Notes: a model not told the origin generated them from the letters alone. Positions 37,222-49,072 are shown, counted from the stretch's first letter. The stretch: 64,000 nt of DNA from Ridgeia piscesae (GCA_025642075.2 JAODUO010000033.1:556001-620000); one strand, 5' to 3'. Program-made: numbers and translations.

Positions 37222-38226
37222 CACACTGGTTTCATATCATAAGGGTGATACAATACCAAATGTCCTCACATGCGTATTATATGGTTGGCTAAGTTAGCAG
37301 TAATCAGAGACAAAACAAATGCTAGATTACTGGTTGACCTGTCGTTGCTCCCAACATACCTAGATATTACTCATACTTTTGTTTCACATTTGTGTAATGA
37401 ACGTCTTTATTTGGGTAACAGATTTATATATTAAGATCTTTCTGAGAAAACATCTACGTAATATTTGTATACAGTTCAACATATCTCCACAAGGAACACA
37501 TTTCTATGATAAATATATAGAACATGTAACAAAACATATTTCTACAGAAACTAAATTGTCAGTAGTATCAGCAGTTACTCAATCGTCTGCTGATTTCTCT
37601 GGTTCAACACCACTTCTAAGTGTTACATATTGACTTCTTGTTTGTTTTCATATTTTACATGTTTTTTGCCTATCAATCACTTATCTGAGTTCTGTTCACT
37701 CGTCCAAGAAAGCCGGACATTTTTGATCATCTCATTCTGATTTACATTCTTGTTATCGTATTTTAATTCCACCTTGGATCTAGGATTTGTCGATCGTGTG
37801 CCAACTCTTAGGAATTAACTCGCTGTTAACATTAGGTCAGTGAAATACAAAGTACCAATTTATCGACAACTGAGTACCGGTAGTTATACATCCATTGTTG
37901 ACAATTCTACTGAGTGATGTACCCTTTTAAAGGTCGCCCGTTCATTTTTGTTTTTGATGCCCCTTCAAGGTCGAGTGTCAGATGATTTAGATGTAGTAAA
38001 TATGTTTGACTTGTTACTGTATCAAGGACATTTCCGTGATGGACATGCTTGAGTCTCCATGACCCTGTCACAGCTGCTGGTCCACGCTCGATCTCTTCCT
38101 ACAATTGACAAAGTTCTCGTGTTGTTACGGTAATGACACCCAGAGTAGGTATTTCCCGTGCCAAGGGGTTATTTGAAATGGGGTTAATGTATGCTAGGGT
38201 ATCCCTCATTATATGTCGGCAACCAT
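37222..38226. other. Stretch without a recognised gene
   Basis: An 84-codon ORF at 37379-37633 has no recognisable domain. Nothing else was noted. Confidence 0.5.
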
Positions 38227-38254
38227 AGAGAGAGAGAGAGAGAGACAGAGAGAG
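38227..38254. repeat. (GA)n microsatellite
   Basis: Fourteen GA-type units are interrupted once by ACAG. Such tracts can bind GAGA-type factors where these exist, but nothing else here suggests that role. Confidence 0.92.
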
Positions 38255-38660
38255 CGCCATTCCAGTGTGTATGTTTAAGTTGATCTGATAGCATGTTTCG
38301 TATGTCAGTATTTTTTCTGTGCCAGTGTGCAGCAGCGTGAGACGGTTTCTTCTCTCTAGTCAGGGTTCTGGCTAGGCATCATCTACGGGTAAAAACGTCA
38401 TCTTCTGCTAGTATTTCACCTGCTCTATGGCCCATTTACAGCGACACAAACCAAGATTCTCTGCTGAGTATATCACCAGTGTGCTGTGATGGGTGCTTTG
38501 GCAGGTAGCTGTTAACATTTCCCCTACAAAATCACCCTCATCGCAAATGTCTTGAAGACAAATGACAGGGCACTCCTAAAGAACAGCCTTAGGGAAGTAG
38601 ATGCCTACTTGTATTTTATAATGAATCATCTTATATACTTTATGTACTAAAACATATGAA

Positions 38661-39300
38661 TTAGAACTCTTGGATCGGTGATCATTGTTAGGCCACCAGG
38701 GGGCACTGCAGTTTACGTCAATCTATCCAATGTGCCGCAACGCTCCGCCACTTGGCACACTCAAATTAAATGTCATGAGTGTTTTATATAGTGACACGTT
38801 TAGAAAGAACTATGCAACATAAAAATACAGTTTGCTGTTGTGTGAACTAAAAATAAAACAAGTTAGTCAGTTTTTGTGAATGATCTTTCTTTGTACGTCG
38901 TAAATCAGAACGTCAGCGACTTGTTGTCATGTCGGAAAAAATGCAACATGCAAAGTAAACGTGTGTGTTTTATGGTCTGTTTTTTTATCAAGGTAAACAG
39001 ATCGGTTACAGAAGAAACCAGAAATATTTCACACCAGTTTGTTTTCAACGATGTTAACTACTGTTGATCGATGATTTTTAAGGGTCTGCAGTTCACAGAA
39101 CATGAGCAGTTCTTTGCTTTGCTTTGACTTTTTTGTAACATTCCCGTTGCTCTTTTTATTTGATTGAGTGTCTGCATGTTATTTTTGTTGGGGTCTTTCT
39201 CTGGGCCGACAGCTGGATTCGTTTTATCGAGTGTTACGCTGTAATTTGTCTTGGGTGAGTTTTTGCAGCATGTTGCTGTGGTTGTGGTTGTGGTTGTGGT
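38661..39300 (+). repeat. Dispersed repeat with CTCF-like core, copy A
   Basis: This is one of three full copies of a family found only between 38.6 and 44.4 kb of the window. Shared landmarks in order are GATCATTGTT just before a CTCF-like core, CACTTGGCA, AACTAAAAATAAAAC, GCAAAGTAAACGTGTGTG, TTTTTTTATCAAGG, and TTGATTGAGTGTCTGCATG near 39160. Copies are old, with many indels. The right boundary is uncertain, and a (GTGGTT)n tract at 39273-39300 sits there. No coding capacity is apparent. Confidence 0.75.
38693..38711 (+). promoter_or_regulatory. CTCF-like motif 1
   Basis: The sequence is CCACCAGGGGGCACTGCAG, which fits the bilaterian CTCF core CCASYAGRKGGCRS essentially without mismatch. 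It lies at the start of repeat copy A. Confidence 0.72.
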
Positions 39301-40079
39301 CATAATCAGACGGTGTGAACAGAAGTGCACTGTTGTGCAGTCAACAATAAAACAAATGCATCCATAAAAGTTAAACACACGTAGCCTGTCTGATGCTGTT
39401 TGATATTAATTAATATAATATTCATAAGACTTCTTGTCAGACCTGTCCCATCTGTTGTGGTTGTTGGTGTGACTGGTCATTGTCTGTGTCCATGCTGCCT
39501 CACTGTCGTCTCATCACCCATCATTTCCTTGTATCTTCCATCTGTTTCTTACCAGTGTCTGCACGTGGTACTTTCTCACCGTGGGCCCCCCCCCTCTTCC
39601 CATCTCATCACATTTCAGTTGCTTCTCTGTTCACTTTTTGGATGTTTGTCACTCTCTTTGTTCCTGTGATGTACTCGTGTCAAATCTTTATTAAATTGAA
39701 GATTAAGCATGGTGATGTTTGTTTATTTTCTATCGGTGGCTACAGAATTGTGAGGAAAATAGTTGATGTCAGATATGGCAATGATTTCCGTTCACATTTT
39801 CAAGAAGTCAGAGCAAAATGCACATGATAAATTACATGACATGTATTGCATGTATTGTATTCGGATGAGAGAGAAACGTAACTTCTATACCACTTGTATC
39901 ACATCGCATTGCAAATCAGAACTGATGGATGCCTTGGCAGATAATAGATGTAATTTCCCATGTAAAATCATACCCTTTGAGTATATCTTCTCAACTGCAA
40001 AAAGACAGACTTCCTCGCGAAACACCGTTAAAAAATGTGATCTATTTTGTATAGCATGAAACTGTCTTAGTGTAAAACA
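39301..40079. other. Between repeat copies A and B, nothing recognised
   Basis: Overlapping ORFs of 89, 115 and 98 codons (39400-40059) have no recognisable domain or splice support. A pyrimidine-rich part lies at about 39500-39600. Confidence 0.45.
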
Positions 40080-40510
40080 TATATTTCAATTCCTAGCTCA
40101 GTGATCATTGTTGGACCACTAGGGGGCAGTGCAGTCTACATAATAACTCTCGAACATTCCGCACAGCACCACCACTTGGCAAGCTCGAATCAAAGCGAAT
40201 TAAAAACAGTGAGACGCAAGAACAGTCAATGCAAAGAGATGTTTTGTTGTTAAAAAAGCAAAACTAAGAGTATTTGCAAATGTCTTACTTAAGAATGCAG
40301 GATAGCCATGAATCTTGCTTGTGTTGGAAAACACTGCCACAAAGTCAACCATTTTGTAGGTTACTGTGTTTTTTTATCAAGGATTTTTTTTAACAATACA
40401 TGACAATGCAATAACTTCATTGTCTGTTGTGTTATAGAAATTGTTCTTTAGACTTACAAAACATGTAAACTATTTTAATTGAGTAATTGCATGTTATTTA
40501 TAAATATGAG
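40080..40510 (+). repeat. Dispersed repeat with CTCF-like core, copy B
   Basis: Landmarks shared with copies A and C are GATCATTGTTGGACC, the CTCF-like core, CACTTGGCA, TTTTTTTATCAAGG and TTAATTGAGTAATTGCATG at about 40474. Only this copy has a fair A-box-like TAGCTCAGTGA (40094-40104) and a B-box-like AGCTCGAATCA (40192-40202), hinting that the family may descend from a tRNA-headed SINE. The 88-bp gap between the boxes is too long for a normal tRNA, so this is weak. Confidence 0.75.
40116..40134 (+). promoter_or_regulatory. CTCF-like motif 2
   Basis: The sequence is CCACTAGGGGGCAGTGCAG, a very close match to the CTCF core consensus and the best of the four in this window. It has the same orientation as the others and lies 1,423 bp from motif 1. 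Confidence 0.75.
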
Positions 40511-42204
40511 TAACAGTTCTGTCGGGGTAAATAAATGGGGTTATCAAGTGCTACTCCACTGTTTGTAGTCCTCAGATCACAATAGGTCCGTATTGTGAGC
40601 TGAGGACAAAATGCTCTCAAGTAACACTTTAAATCGTGTCATTACTGGTATTATCAGTGATACAACCATTAGCATTCACACAGCAGCAGGTCTACGGGAG
40701 ATTCTTTAAAAAAACAAGTCATGCTGGGAGTGATACGGTGCATTTGTAAATCGTTCAAAACTCTCGAGGAAAAGAAAAGCTACATTCTGCTTGAACTTCC
40801 TACTACGCTAAGACGGACTTTGTGTACTGGAACAGAATAGAAACCACTAAAACAACATTAACTCTACTGCGCAGACTGTCCAAAACCGCCCAGTAAATTC
40901 ACAGTTCATGGGCCTTTCGTTTACCGCGATCACATCCTTCTTTTACAATAACCAGCCAGCTCAATCTGTTGATCTAAGCTCTATGTAGGTCACTGAAATG
41001 TGCTATCGCCATGTTGTGAGAAAAAAATTCGTTTGCGAATTAAATGAGTTTATTTGGAAGGATGTTGAAGTGCGTTAGTCACGGTAACTTCCAACATCGT
41101 GCAGCATTTGGCGGATATTACTGAGATCATTTCTCGACGATTTCGAGTCGGATATCGATGTTTGCAACGTGAATAATGTCGACAGTGATCACGGAGACCC
41201 TGTTATCGTCCATCTACGTCCATGTGCGACTTTTCATTGTTGAGATATGAAGAAGATGACCCGTCGGCGGCATGTTCATTTCGCCAATATGCAGCCATTT
41301 TGTTGATCGGATCATCATCTGTACTTCGTTTGGTTTATTTATTTTAGGGTAGTTTATTAATATGCACTATGGTCACATTGCTTCTGATAAGGGAGCATCT
41401 ATTTGTGAAAGGAGTCCGCTATCCTTCGTTATTCGAGTGTTGATTTTACATACGAAAAGAACATTCCATTCGGCAATATGATCGGTAAACGATAGCCATT
41501 TTGTAAATTATGGCATGATTTTTGTCTTCCGTTGCATTGGCATTTTTACATTAGCAATTATAATTTGAAAACTAACCGTCAAAATTTGATAAATGTTTTA
41601 CTAGGATAAAACTAACATACATGGCTACATTAGTTCCACAGGATCACTGTTGTGTGTTGTAACAATTTTTTTATGTAGCATGATGAAGTTGCTTATTTAT
41701 TTTGTCATCATAATTGTTAAAGTTTGCTTCAAAATCTGAAATGTAATTGATTGCAACACATTAATTTTAATAACACATTTTATTCACACAATCATTCCAT
41801 GTACAGTGCAATTAATTTCATATATTTTCATGCATCGGTTGTCGAGTTATTCAAATTTTTATGCAAGCAACATGCAGCGTAATTCACAGATGGCTGCCAT
41901 CTTAAAATTGTCTGCCCACAGCAGGGTGTAAAGAGTTAACAGTAAAAGAAAAAAGTTTCTCTCTTACATTACAGTAATGCAGATAAAAATAACATTGAAG
42001 ATGGCACAGCTGTTTAATGGAACGCACTTGCAAATGTAATCACAAATAAAATAACTATTAAAAAACAAAAAAACAGCAAGTCGTGGCCAGTAATACTAGA
42101 TCAACCGAACTGTTGTCACCTGGCAGGAATAAAATGTCAAGCAAGTTTAAAATAGTAACGATAAAAGGCAGAATTGCCCATCAAGCAAACTTAAAAAGAT
42201 GGGT
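40511..42204. other. Stretch without a recognised gene
   Basis: A Val/Asp/Ser-rich frame at about 41130-41250 looks codon-like (see rejected items) but ends after some 40 codons. No tandem arrays were seen. Confidence 0.45.
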
Positions 42205-42365
42205 GATGTAGCTTGTTGTTGTCATCTAAAAATAAAATCATTTTGATAATTGTTCACTTTATTTGCAGTCTACAGAATGTATGTGACTTTTTTACATTGA
42301 CAAAAATCTGCACGCAAAGTAAATGTGTGTTTTACTGTCAGTTGTTTTGTTGTTGCATTGATACA
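42205..42365 (+). repeat. Dispersed repeat, partial copy D
   Basis: This copy shares the interior of the family only: CTAAAAATAAAATCA, then CACGCAAAGTAAATGTGTGT and TTTACTGTCAGTTG. The left part with the CTCF-like core is missing or unrecognisable. Confidence 0.5.
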
Positions 42366-43829
42366 CTGCAATATACGTTATGCGTTACGCTTTATGTGGT
42401 TTGGGAAAAATACACATTAAACGACACTGATAGTCTTGTTGTCATGGATTGGTAGCATTTGTACATTTGCGTTGTTCATTCATAGAAACAAGGCAACATA
42501 CTACAGTCACCTTTATTGTACTTGAAGCAGACTAGATGTATCCATTCTAAGAAACATTAAAACAACATAAATGTACATAGCAATTAAATCAATCAAACAC
42601 AGCAGAACACATAAAACAACAGTAAAAACAACATTTTAAAATAAAAAATACTTTAATAGTATACTGTTGACAAGCATTAAGACACCACTAACACTAAAAA
42701 CAACATAATTGGATACATTAAAATGGCATAAAACAACAGAACTGTTCTGTTACAGCTGCTGTAACCTCTCATGGCCAGGTTAATGGAAATAAATACCTGC
42801 TATTGAATTTCTATTAAATTGAGGAATTGTTTGTGGCCAAATCCTGTGCATAAATAAGTTGCATAAATGCAAATGAATAAACAAATTCTGGTCTGATTTA
42901 AATAAACTTCAATACATCTGTAGTACTAATTTCATTATAAAAAATTGTTATTAATAATTTTCAGATACTACGGATACTTACGGTTATGAAATATTAATAA
43001 GTTACTACACTATCAAATGTACAACTAATTACATGTCTGTGGTAAACAAAATTGAAATAATTTTGTTTTTTGTAGTGCGTGTAATTTTCCATATTTTATA
43101 CAAAATGGCGTACTTCGCGATCATAATCATAACTGTCATCCCAGTAGAATAATTAAGTCAATATTATATTTCAAATGAGTTTGCTATAAAACGTTCCTCT
43201 TCGATGATAGCATTCATTATAAACTCGATCCGAAAATTTCATCAGTCTGAATTACAGAAGTTCGACCTAACAACGTAAATAATTACAACGGAGCTAAAAA
43301 CACCACCCACATCAACCTGCAGCGCATTAATATTTTTTATAACAAAATAGACTGCTCAAAAGTTAGCATTTAATCGTAAAAATTGCTGCACGTTGTTTTA
43401 GACAATTGCTGTGTTCTCCTGTGTTTTTCATTGCTGAAGCAAATGTTAGAATTTAATCTAATTGGCTGAAAATATATTCACTGTGTGACGATCATGGCAA
43501 GGAGTACCGGAAATGGAGTTCGACTACAAAACTGCATGGCAGTTGACGCTATATAGCCACGGAAATTGCCTGTATTTCAAAATGTTGACAGTGGCCAATG
43601 AAACTTCAATGTTATTACGTGCGAAATAAATTGCCATTATTTGATGACACAGTTTTGCGGTTTAAGCAGTTTAAATGTACCTCCTATACTTGGGTTGATT
43701 CGTGCGTTCTGACCACGAAAGGGACTCATGTTGATTTTGGCATTATGACCACGAGAAGGTTAAAAGAACAGTATACTTAGGAAACAATAAAATAAAAAAC
43801 ACTGAAACAACATACCAGTAAGTTTTTTT
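42366..43829. other. AT-rich stretch, nothing recognised
   Basis: This is A-rich sequence with no array or element ends. A minus-strand AAGTACGCCATTTT word near 43105 is weakly YY1-like. Confidence 0.45.
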
Positions 43830-44420
43830 TTATTTCAGCTCGTAGCTAAATGATCTTTGTTACACCACTAGGGGGCATTACTGTCTACACTGAACGATTG
43901 AATAGCACACACTGCATCGTAACACACTTGTTAAAAATAGCAGCGTTCACAGGAAGAAGTGCGCATAAAGTAAATGTAAAAAGAGTTTGTTGTTGTTTAA
44001 ACTAAAAATAAAACCAGTTTTAGTTTTGGCTGGATAGTTTATGTGTAGTTTTTCTCTCAGAGCAAAGAATGCAGAATGTGTGAGATCGTGTTCGCGTTAC
44101 GAAGTAAACATGTGTGTAAACAACAACTGTGTATTACTGTCTGTTTGTGATCACAGAAAAGAGGAAATAATGAAGTGAGCATGTTGCATGATTACAAAAA
44201 GTCGAGAGCATGCATTTCTAATCGTTACTAAAACTGTGCCAGTGTTCTTTTAAAACGTTTTGATTGAGTAGTTGCAGGTTATTTTTAGATGCGTGTTTAG
44301 CATTCTTGTTGGTTTCCTCGTGTGGACAACAGGTTGGTTTTTTGTCAAACACTTCTCTGTCATTTTTCTTCCGAGAGCATTTGCAGGATGTGTCATTTGC
44401 TTACTCAGGTGCATTGCACT
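43830..44420 (+). repeat. Dispersed repeat with CTCF-like core, copy C
   Basis: Landmarks are AAATGATCTTTGTTACACC and the CTCF-like core, AACTAAAAATAAAACCAG, GAAGTAAACATGTGTG, TTGATTGAGTAGTTGCAGG (about 44259) and GTTGGTTTCCTCGTGTGG, the last also alignable to copy A. Overlapping ORFs here (44250-44698) are not conserved as frames between copies. Confidence 0.72.
43865..43883 (+). promoter_or_regulatory. CTCF-like motif 3
   Basis: The sequence is CCACTAGGGGGCATTACTG. The core through GGGGGCA matches the CTCF consensus; the downstream bases are weaker. Orientation is the same as motifs 1 and 2, 3,749 bp from motif 2. Confidence 0.65.
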
Positions 44421-45299
44421 GAAAGCTTTCTGTCTTGTTGCTCTGTTGGGCAAACGGCACCTTCTTCTTTTCTTGGCTTCACTTTGACATCAATGATTCT
44501 GGAATGCAGTGATCCACTACTGCAGCATATTCTGGTAGCTGACTGAGCACATTTTGTCGCAGAGTAAGGTCTGGATTTACACAGAATTAAAAATAAACAA
44601 GTATTTTGACCTTCACATTCTTCATTTCGTTCCATATAATGGCGCCATGAAGGTCGCTCAACCTCTTGATTTAAGGCAGCCAGAAATATGCAGACCATGT
44701 CTTTGTTTTACACTCAACTTAACCAGTGGCCTGGGAGAGATTTGTCGTCCTTGAGGACTGATCGGTGGAAGATATGAATATTGATCACTTGCATTATGCC
44801 CGTGCTGATTCTCTCTGCCGTTGGGTTGGCGAGATCGGTCTTGGTTCTCTCGCCAGTTGCCTTGTTAAGTGTCGATGCATGTGTGTGCATGCATGCATGC
44901 ATATGGCTGTCAAACACATCCATAAAGATCGTCGTTCGTTTGCACGTGTACATTTTTGGTCATTTCGTTAGTTTAATTGTGTCAATCGCGCTTCTATTCA
45001 CGCTTGATTTCAGCCAGTTGCGACATTTTGCTTGTAATGAATCACGCGTAGGCTACAGTAATGTGACTTTCCATTAAATGAAACAGTGGAACATTTTGTG
45101 GTTTTATATTCTCTGTTTCTTTATGATGTTGGAAACACCGATGTGACTCATTGCGTCTTTATCGCATAAATATTCATGAGTTTGACGCAGGAGAAATGAA
45201 AAAAACGAGCATTAATATTGCTTTTATTGTCCAGGCACAAAGCATACGTCGACTTGAATTTCATCGAGGTGGCATTGGTGGATTGCCCGCCCACGGCAG
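44421..45299. other. Stretch without a recognised gene
   Basis: An alternating tract of GTGTGCATGCATGCATGC lies at 44882-44900. Several overlapping short ORFs have no recognisable domain. Confidence 0.45.
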
Positions 45300-45319
45300 C
45301 CTCCAGGGGGCAGCAGTGT
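45300..45319 (+). promoter_or_regulatory. CTCF-like motif 4
   Basis: The sequence is CCTCCAGGGGGCAGCAGTGT, with one departure from the CTCF core (third base T). It has the same orientation as the other three and lies 1,435 bp from motif 3. The flanks do not clearly belong to the A-D repeat family. It lies inside a 102-codon ORF (45151-45459) that I do not recognise. Confidence 0.6.
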
Positions 45320-46368
45320 CACCTCTTAATATATCCGAGCATTGTTACCGTTTGGCAGTTATCGATAATCCCGATGATTTGAACACGCAAAGAGCAGTGG
45401 TGTTATTATTTTCTCAGTCGATCTGCCCATATGTCTTGCCTGTTGGTAGCGGGGGATGAGCAATAACTGATATCATAATGTTGTGTTATGTTTGGCCATA
45501 AATCTTGCGTGTCGGTCCAGCCCCAGATGGGTTGTAACCAGCTAGTGCAACTTCTCCGGTCCAACTCCAGGACTGATCCATTTGTCTGACTCCGCTATTT
45601 TTACATAAACGCGGTCTGTTTCTGCGATACTTTGCTGTCTGCCCTCGTTTGCGCCCATTCATTTGCTTTCGTTTCTTGACCCAACGTTTTAGCCTGGCGG
45701 TTGGCCGTCATAATTTCGATGCGACGGTTGCCATTTTGACATGACAATGATTGACCACTATTTTGACACGACATTCATCAGTTTGTCACAACTGTCATCT
45801 ATTTGACACGACTGTTGCCACCCTTAAGTTACCATTGCCACATTGCTTGCTTATAAACTTGTTTAATTATTGTTTTAATTAATTTCCAAATACTCAAGTT
45901 ACTAGTTTTAAAATGTTCAAAACATTTCTGGCTTTTTTTAGGTATTTACAATAAGAACTGTGCCGAAAACCCAGCTGCATTCCATTAAATTTAAGCAAAA
46001 CTCTCGCCATGTGTGTCAGTTGGTCTTGCTACAGCCTCGTGCCCCCCACATGGACCCACCCCCCACTGTGACAAGGACACCTGACTGCCCTGGATGGGAT
46101 ATGAGTGACTTTTTTCTGCATCACATATAATCGCTCGTTTTTACTGCTTTTGTGTAGCGTTTAATGTGTCACAAACGTTACAATTCATCCGTGAATTGTT
46201 GCTTTTTCACCCCATGAATCGCGACACGTTATCACCTGGGTACGGCCAACACAGCATTGGCAACGTCGCTGATGTCGGTGGAACTTTTGAACCCGCCTGT
46301 GATGAACTAGCGCACAAAATTGAATAGGGTTGGAAATGCAAAGTTGCAATGAATTTATCTGCAGCAAA
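45320..46368. other. Stretch without a recognised gene
   Basis: A short run of GACACGAC/GACAT words lies at 45740-45815, and a C-rich patch (CCCCCCACATGG, then CACCCCCCAC) at 46041-46065. No exon was recognised. Confidence 0.45.
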
Positions 46369-46751
46369 GACAAAGAGTGTAGAATGCAGTGATTGCACAA
46401 GACAAAGAGTGTAGAATGCAGTGATTGCACAAGTCAAAGAGTGTAGAATGCAGTGATTGCACAAGACAAAGAGTGTAGAATGCAGTGATTGCACAAGACA
46501 AAGAGTGTAGAATGCAGTGATTGCACAAGACAAAGAGTGTAGAATGCAGTGATTGCACAAGACAAAGAGTGTAGAATGCAGTGATTGCACAAGACAAAGA
46601 GTGTAGAATGCAGTGATTGCACAAGACAAAGAGTGTAGAATGCAGTGATTGCACAAGACAAAGAGTGTAGAATGCAGTGATTGCACAAGACAAAGAGTGT
46701 AGAATGCAGTGATTGCACAAGACAAAGAGTGTAGAATGCAGTGATTGCACA
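46369..46751. repeat. 32-bp minisatellite, 12 near-identical copies
   Basis: The unit begins GACAAAGAGTGTAGAATGCA and ends GTGATTGCACAA. Twelve units fill 383 bp; the only variant I see is a GT for GA at about 46434 (AAGTCAAAG). Such homogeneity implies recent expansion. The unit has no stop in any minus-strand frame, so all three are open through the array and give the window's longest ORF (186 codons, 46207-46767), which is an artefact with a 32-residue period. Confidence 0.98.
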
Positions 46752-48570
46752 CAGGCGCCAGTGACACAGTGAATGAGTCAGTTAGTCAGACACTCAGTCA
46801 AACACTAATTCAAAGTTTTGTACACCTCATATACCGCAAGTATTGTGTAAAATGCTGAAGACTTCTAGAGCAGTAACAACATTAATGGCGATGATAAAGA
46901 ACAGTCAGTGATAATAGGAACAATAAAATGTTAACAGTTGGTGTCGTACTCTTCCTTTTGTTGGCCTAACTAGAAACTCGTAAATATTCACTTTCAAGGC
47001 CTAACGACCTGTACCTGTTTGTTGTCACATGTCCTGACAACCCAGTAGATGAAAGGAAAATGTCTAATGAACTCAGATAATGATCGTTTACATAAAAAAC
47101 GTTATTTTGTTGTTGACATGGGCTGGAACTCGTAAGAAATGTCCCTAGAGCTGAGGCCACAGTACTAAACTAATGAAGCAGCTTTCTTGCTAAAAGGGCC
47201 TAGAAACATCTCCCAATAAATCAACTTACAGAACAAACTCCCCAGAGATGACGTCTTTTTTCCTACGTGGACAGTTTTACAAATAGATCAAAGTGGGAAA
47301 ATGACAATGCGAGTCTGCTGTAAAAAGATTGTCAGTTGCGGAAAAACTAGTTACGTAAGCTACTGTCACGTGTATTTCTCAAGTCAAAGAGGAGGGAGTT
47401 CTTTGTTTATCGTCCACATTTGGCGTAAGAATATGATTACAATTATTCGCATGACATTAGAAGGTCTCTGCTAATTTTAGAATTAGAATTGTTCTTCTGT
47501 TAAATACTAATTTTCATAATGGACAAATCATGTTTAATACACACGTGGTTTACACGCGTCACCTCTCTGTCTATTTTATCTGTCTGTGCTAACACTGGTG
47601 TGCAACTTCAACCGCAGTTCTTTGCGTCTCACCAATAATGACAAAGCGAATTTTTATGTTGCATAATTCGGGGGTCAGAGAGGTACTTTTGGGTAGTTTA
47701 GCTGAGAAATGTTTGCATTGACGTAGATGACTGCGAATAACGACGGACATTGTGGTTGAGAGCACGTCATTATCTGCGCTTGCAAACAAAAAATAATTCC
47801 ATGCCAGTGTGCACCTGCTGCAAAAACATTATGGCGTTGCCTTCATGGCTTTTCGCGTTGAGATACGACGAAAAAACAGTGTTCTTTTTAATGGCCTCCC
47901 TAAATATTGCTCCAAACAACCAACATTGACATACAGCAATTTTTACCGTCGAAAAAGACATCAAATTATTGATTTACGAAGAGAGTTTCGCAAAAAACAT
48001 GCGAGTTAAGTGCCTGGTTACGACCAGCAAAAACTTGGTAGTCAATAAAATTTTATAGCCAGAGTTTTTTTAGTGTCTGGGAAATGATAATGGCGGTTGT
48101 ACGAAATTGCTTTACCACAGTACATAGAGATTTGTTGATTTTTGCTGAGTTGAAAACCAGTTACACGCAGCAGCTCAGACTAGTGGGACGACGCCGTACT
48201 TACGGAAACAATCTCGCTACAATAATTATCTCGGAACTGATTGACATCTTGATGCGGTGGGTGTTTTTTTTAAGTTTAATGTGTACTGGCATCCGTATCT
48301 TATCTAACTAACTTTTTTGGTTTCGTCATTAGCCTAGATTTGGCAAAGTGATTCTGTGTGACTGTGATTGTGATCGTGAGTCACAATTCTTGAACGGTGA
48401 CGAGTTTTTTTGGTGGAACAGATGTCGACTATATGTGTTATTTTGTTCAGTGAAAATGTATATTTCCCTAGGCACGGCAGAGTCGGTTAATTTTTATTGG
48501 TGGTTCCTTTCAGATATTTATTTTATCTTTGACTGTGATCTGTTGACTGGTCATAAATGGCCTAAGCCAG
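46752..48570. other. Stretch without a recognised gene
   Basis: ORFs at 47809-48009 and 48084-48311 show no recognisable domain. No arrays or element ends were seen. Confidence 0.45.
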
Positions 48571-48704
48571 AGGTCTACAAAAACATGAGTTCCTTTGAAG
48601 AGCATTTGAAAGAAAGCTCACCTTCTCGACAGATGTCTGGAGCAGATAACCTGAGTGTGTCCAGCGTGCAGGCTCATTAATTTCTGATTCAGATATATTC
48701 TGAG
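48571..48704 (+). other. Candidate exon with hydrophilic C-terminal peptide
   Basis: After an acceptor-like CCTAAGCCAG the sequence reads in frame as a Ser/Glu-rich peptide (VYKNMSSFEEHLKESS, then PSRQMSGADNLSVSSVQAH) and stops at TAA (48678-48680). It then continues 24 bp to a good donor, CTGAG|GTAAAG. An ATG at 48585 has an A at -3 and could start a 31-residue ORF. Codon choice looks coding, unlike neighbouring frames. A second exon-like segment lies at 49024. Either this is a C-terminal or alternative exon, or an ORF within a non-coding transcript. I do not recognise the protein. The preceding part of the ORF (from 48348) is Trp/Phe/Cys-rich and likely intronic. Confidence 0.38.
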
Positions 48705-49023
48705 GTAAAGCTATGCTAATAGCCCCGTTGTTGGCAATAGAGGTTTACCTGTCAACCGGGGAGTGAGAGACAGATAGGTGCTGTGGGTTACCTGTCGATG
48801 TTCACACTTTTGCTTCCATCAAATGTTCAACTCAAACAGTGTAAATCAGTTGGGGCATGTCCTATTATTTGAGTGAGTTTTATTGACAACATTAGCAGTT
48901 TGACAAGTTTGAACATGAATGTTGTCCTGACCAAAATGACAACAGAACAAGCATGTATTTAGGCTTATAAGGAGTCAATCTTTGTTTGTTCTGTGTATAA
49001 AATGTTGCTCTCTTTTGTTGCAG

Positions 49024-49072
49024 GTGAGTTTGCTGTGGTGTTCTGTGCTTGATTCTGTGGTGAGTCGGCTGC
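49024..49072 (+). other. Candidate 49-bp exon
   Basis: A strong acceptor (GCTCTCTTTTGTTGCAG) precedes 49 bp ending in a consensus donor (CTGC|GTAAGT). It would follow the 48571-48704 candidate by a 319-bp intron with compatible sites. There is no independent support. Confidence 0.25.

Noticed and set aside
41126..41253. piggyBac-like N-terminal coding remnant
   Set aside because: The Asp/Ser/Val-rich frame (FLDDFESDIDVCNVNN) resembles acidic N-termini of such transposases, but it is short, ends at a stop, and I found no TTAA-flanked TIRs or catalytic region.
46207..46767. 186-codon minus-strand ORF with Cys/His-rich 32-residue repeats
   Set aside because: It is the reading of a 32-bp tandem repeat that lacks stops in every minus-strand frame. 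All three frames give similar ORFs, so nothing points to a real protein.
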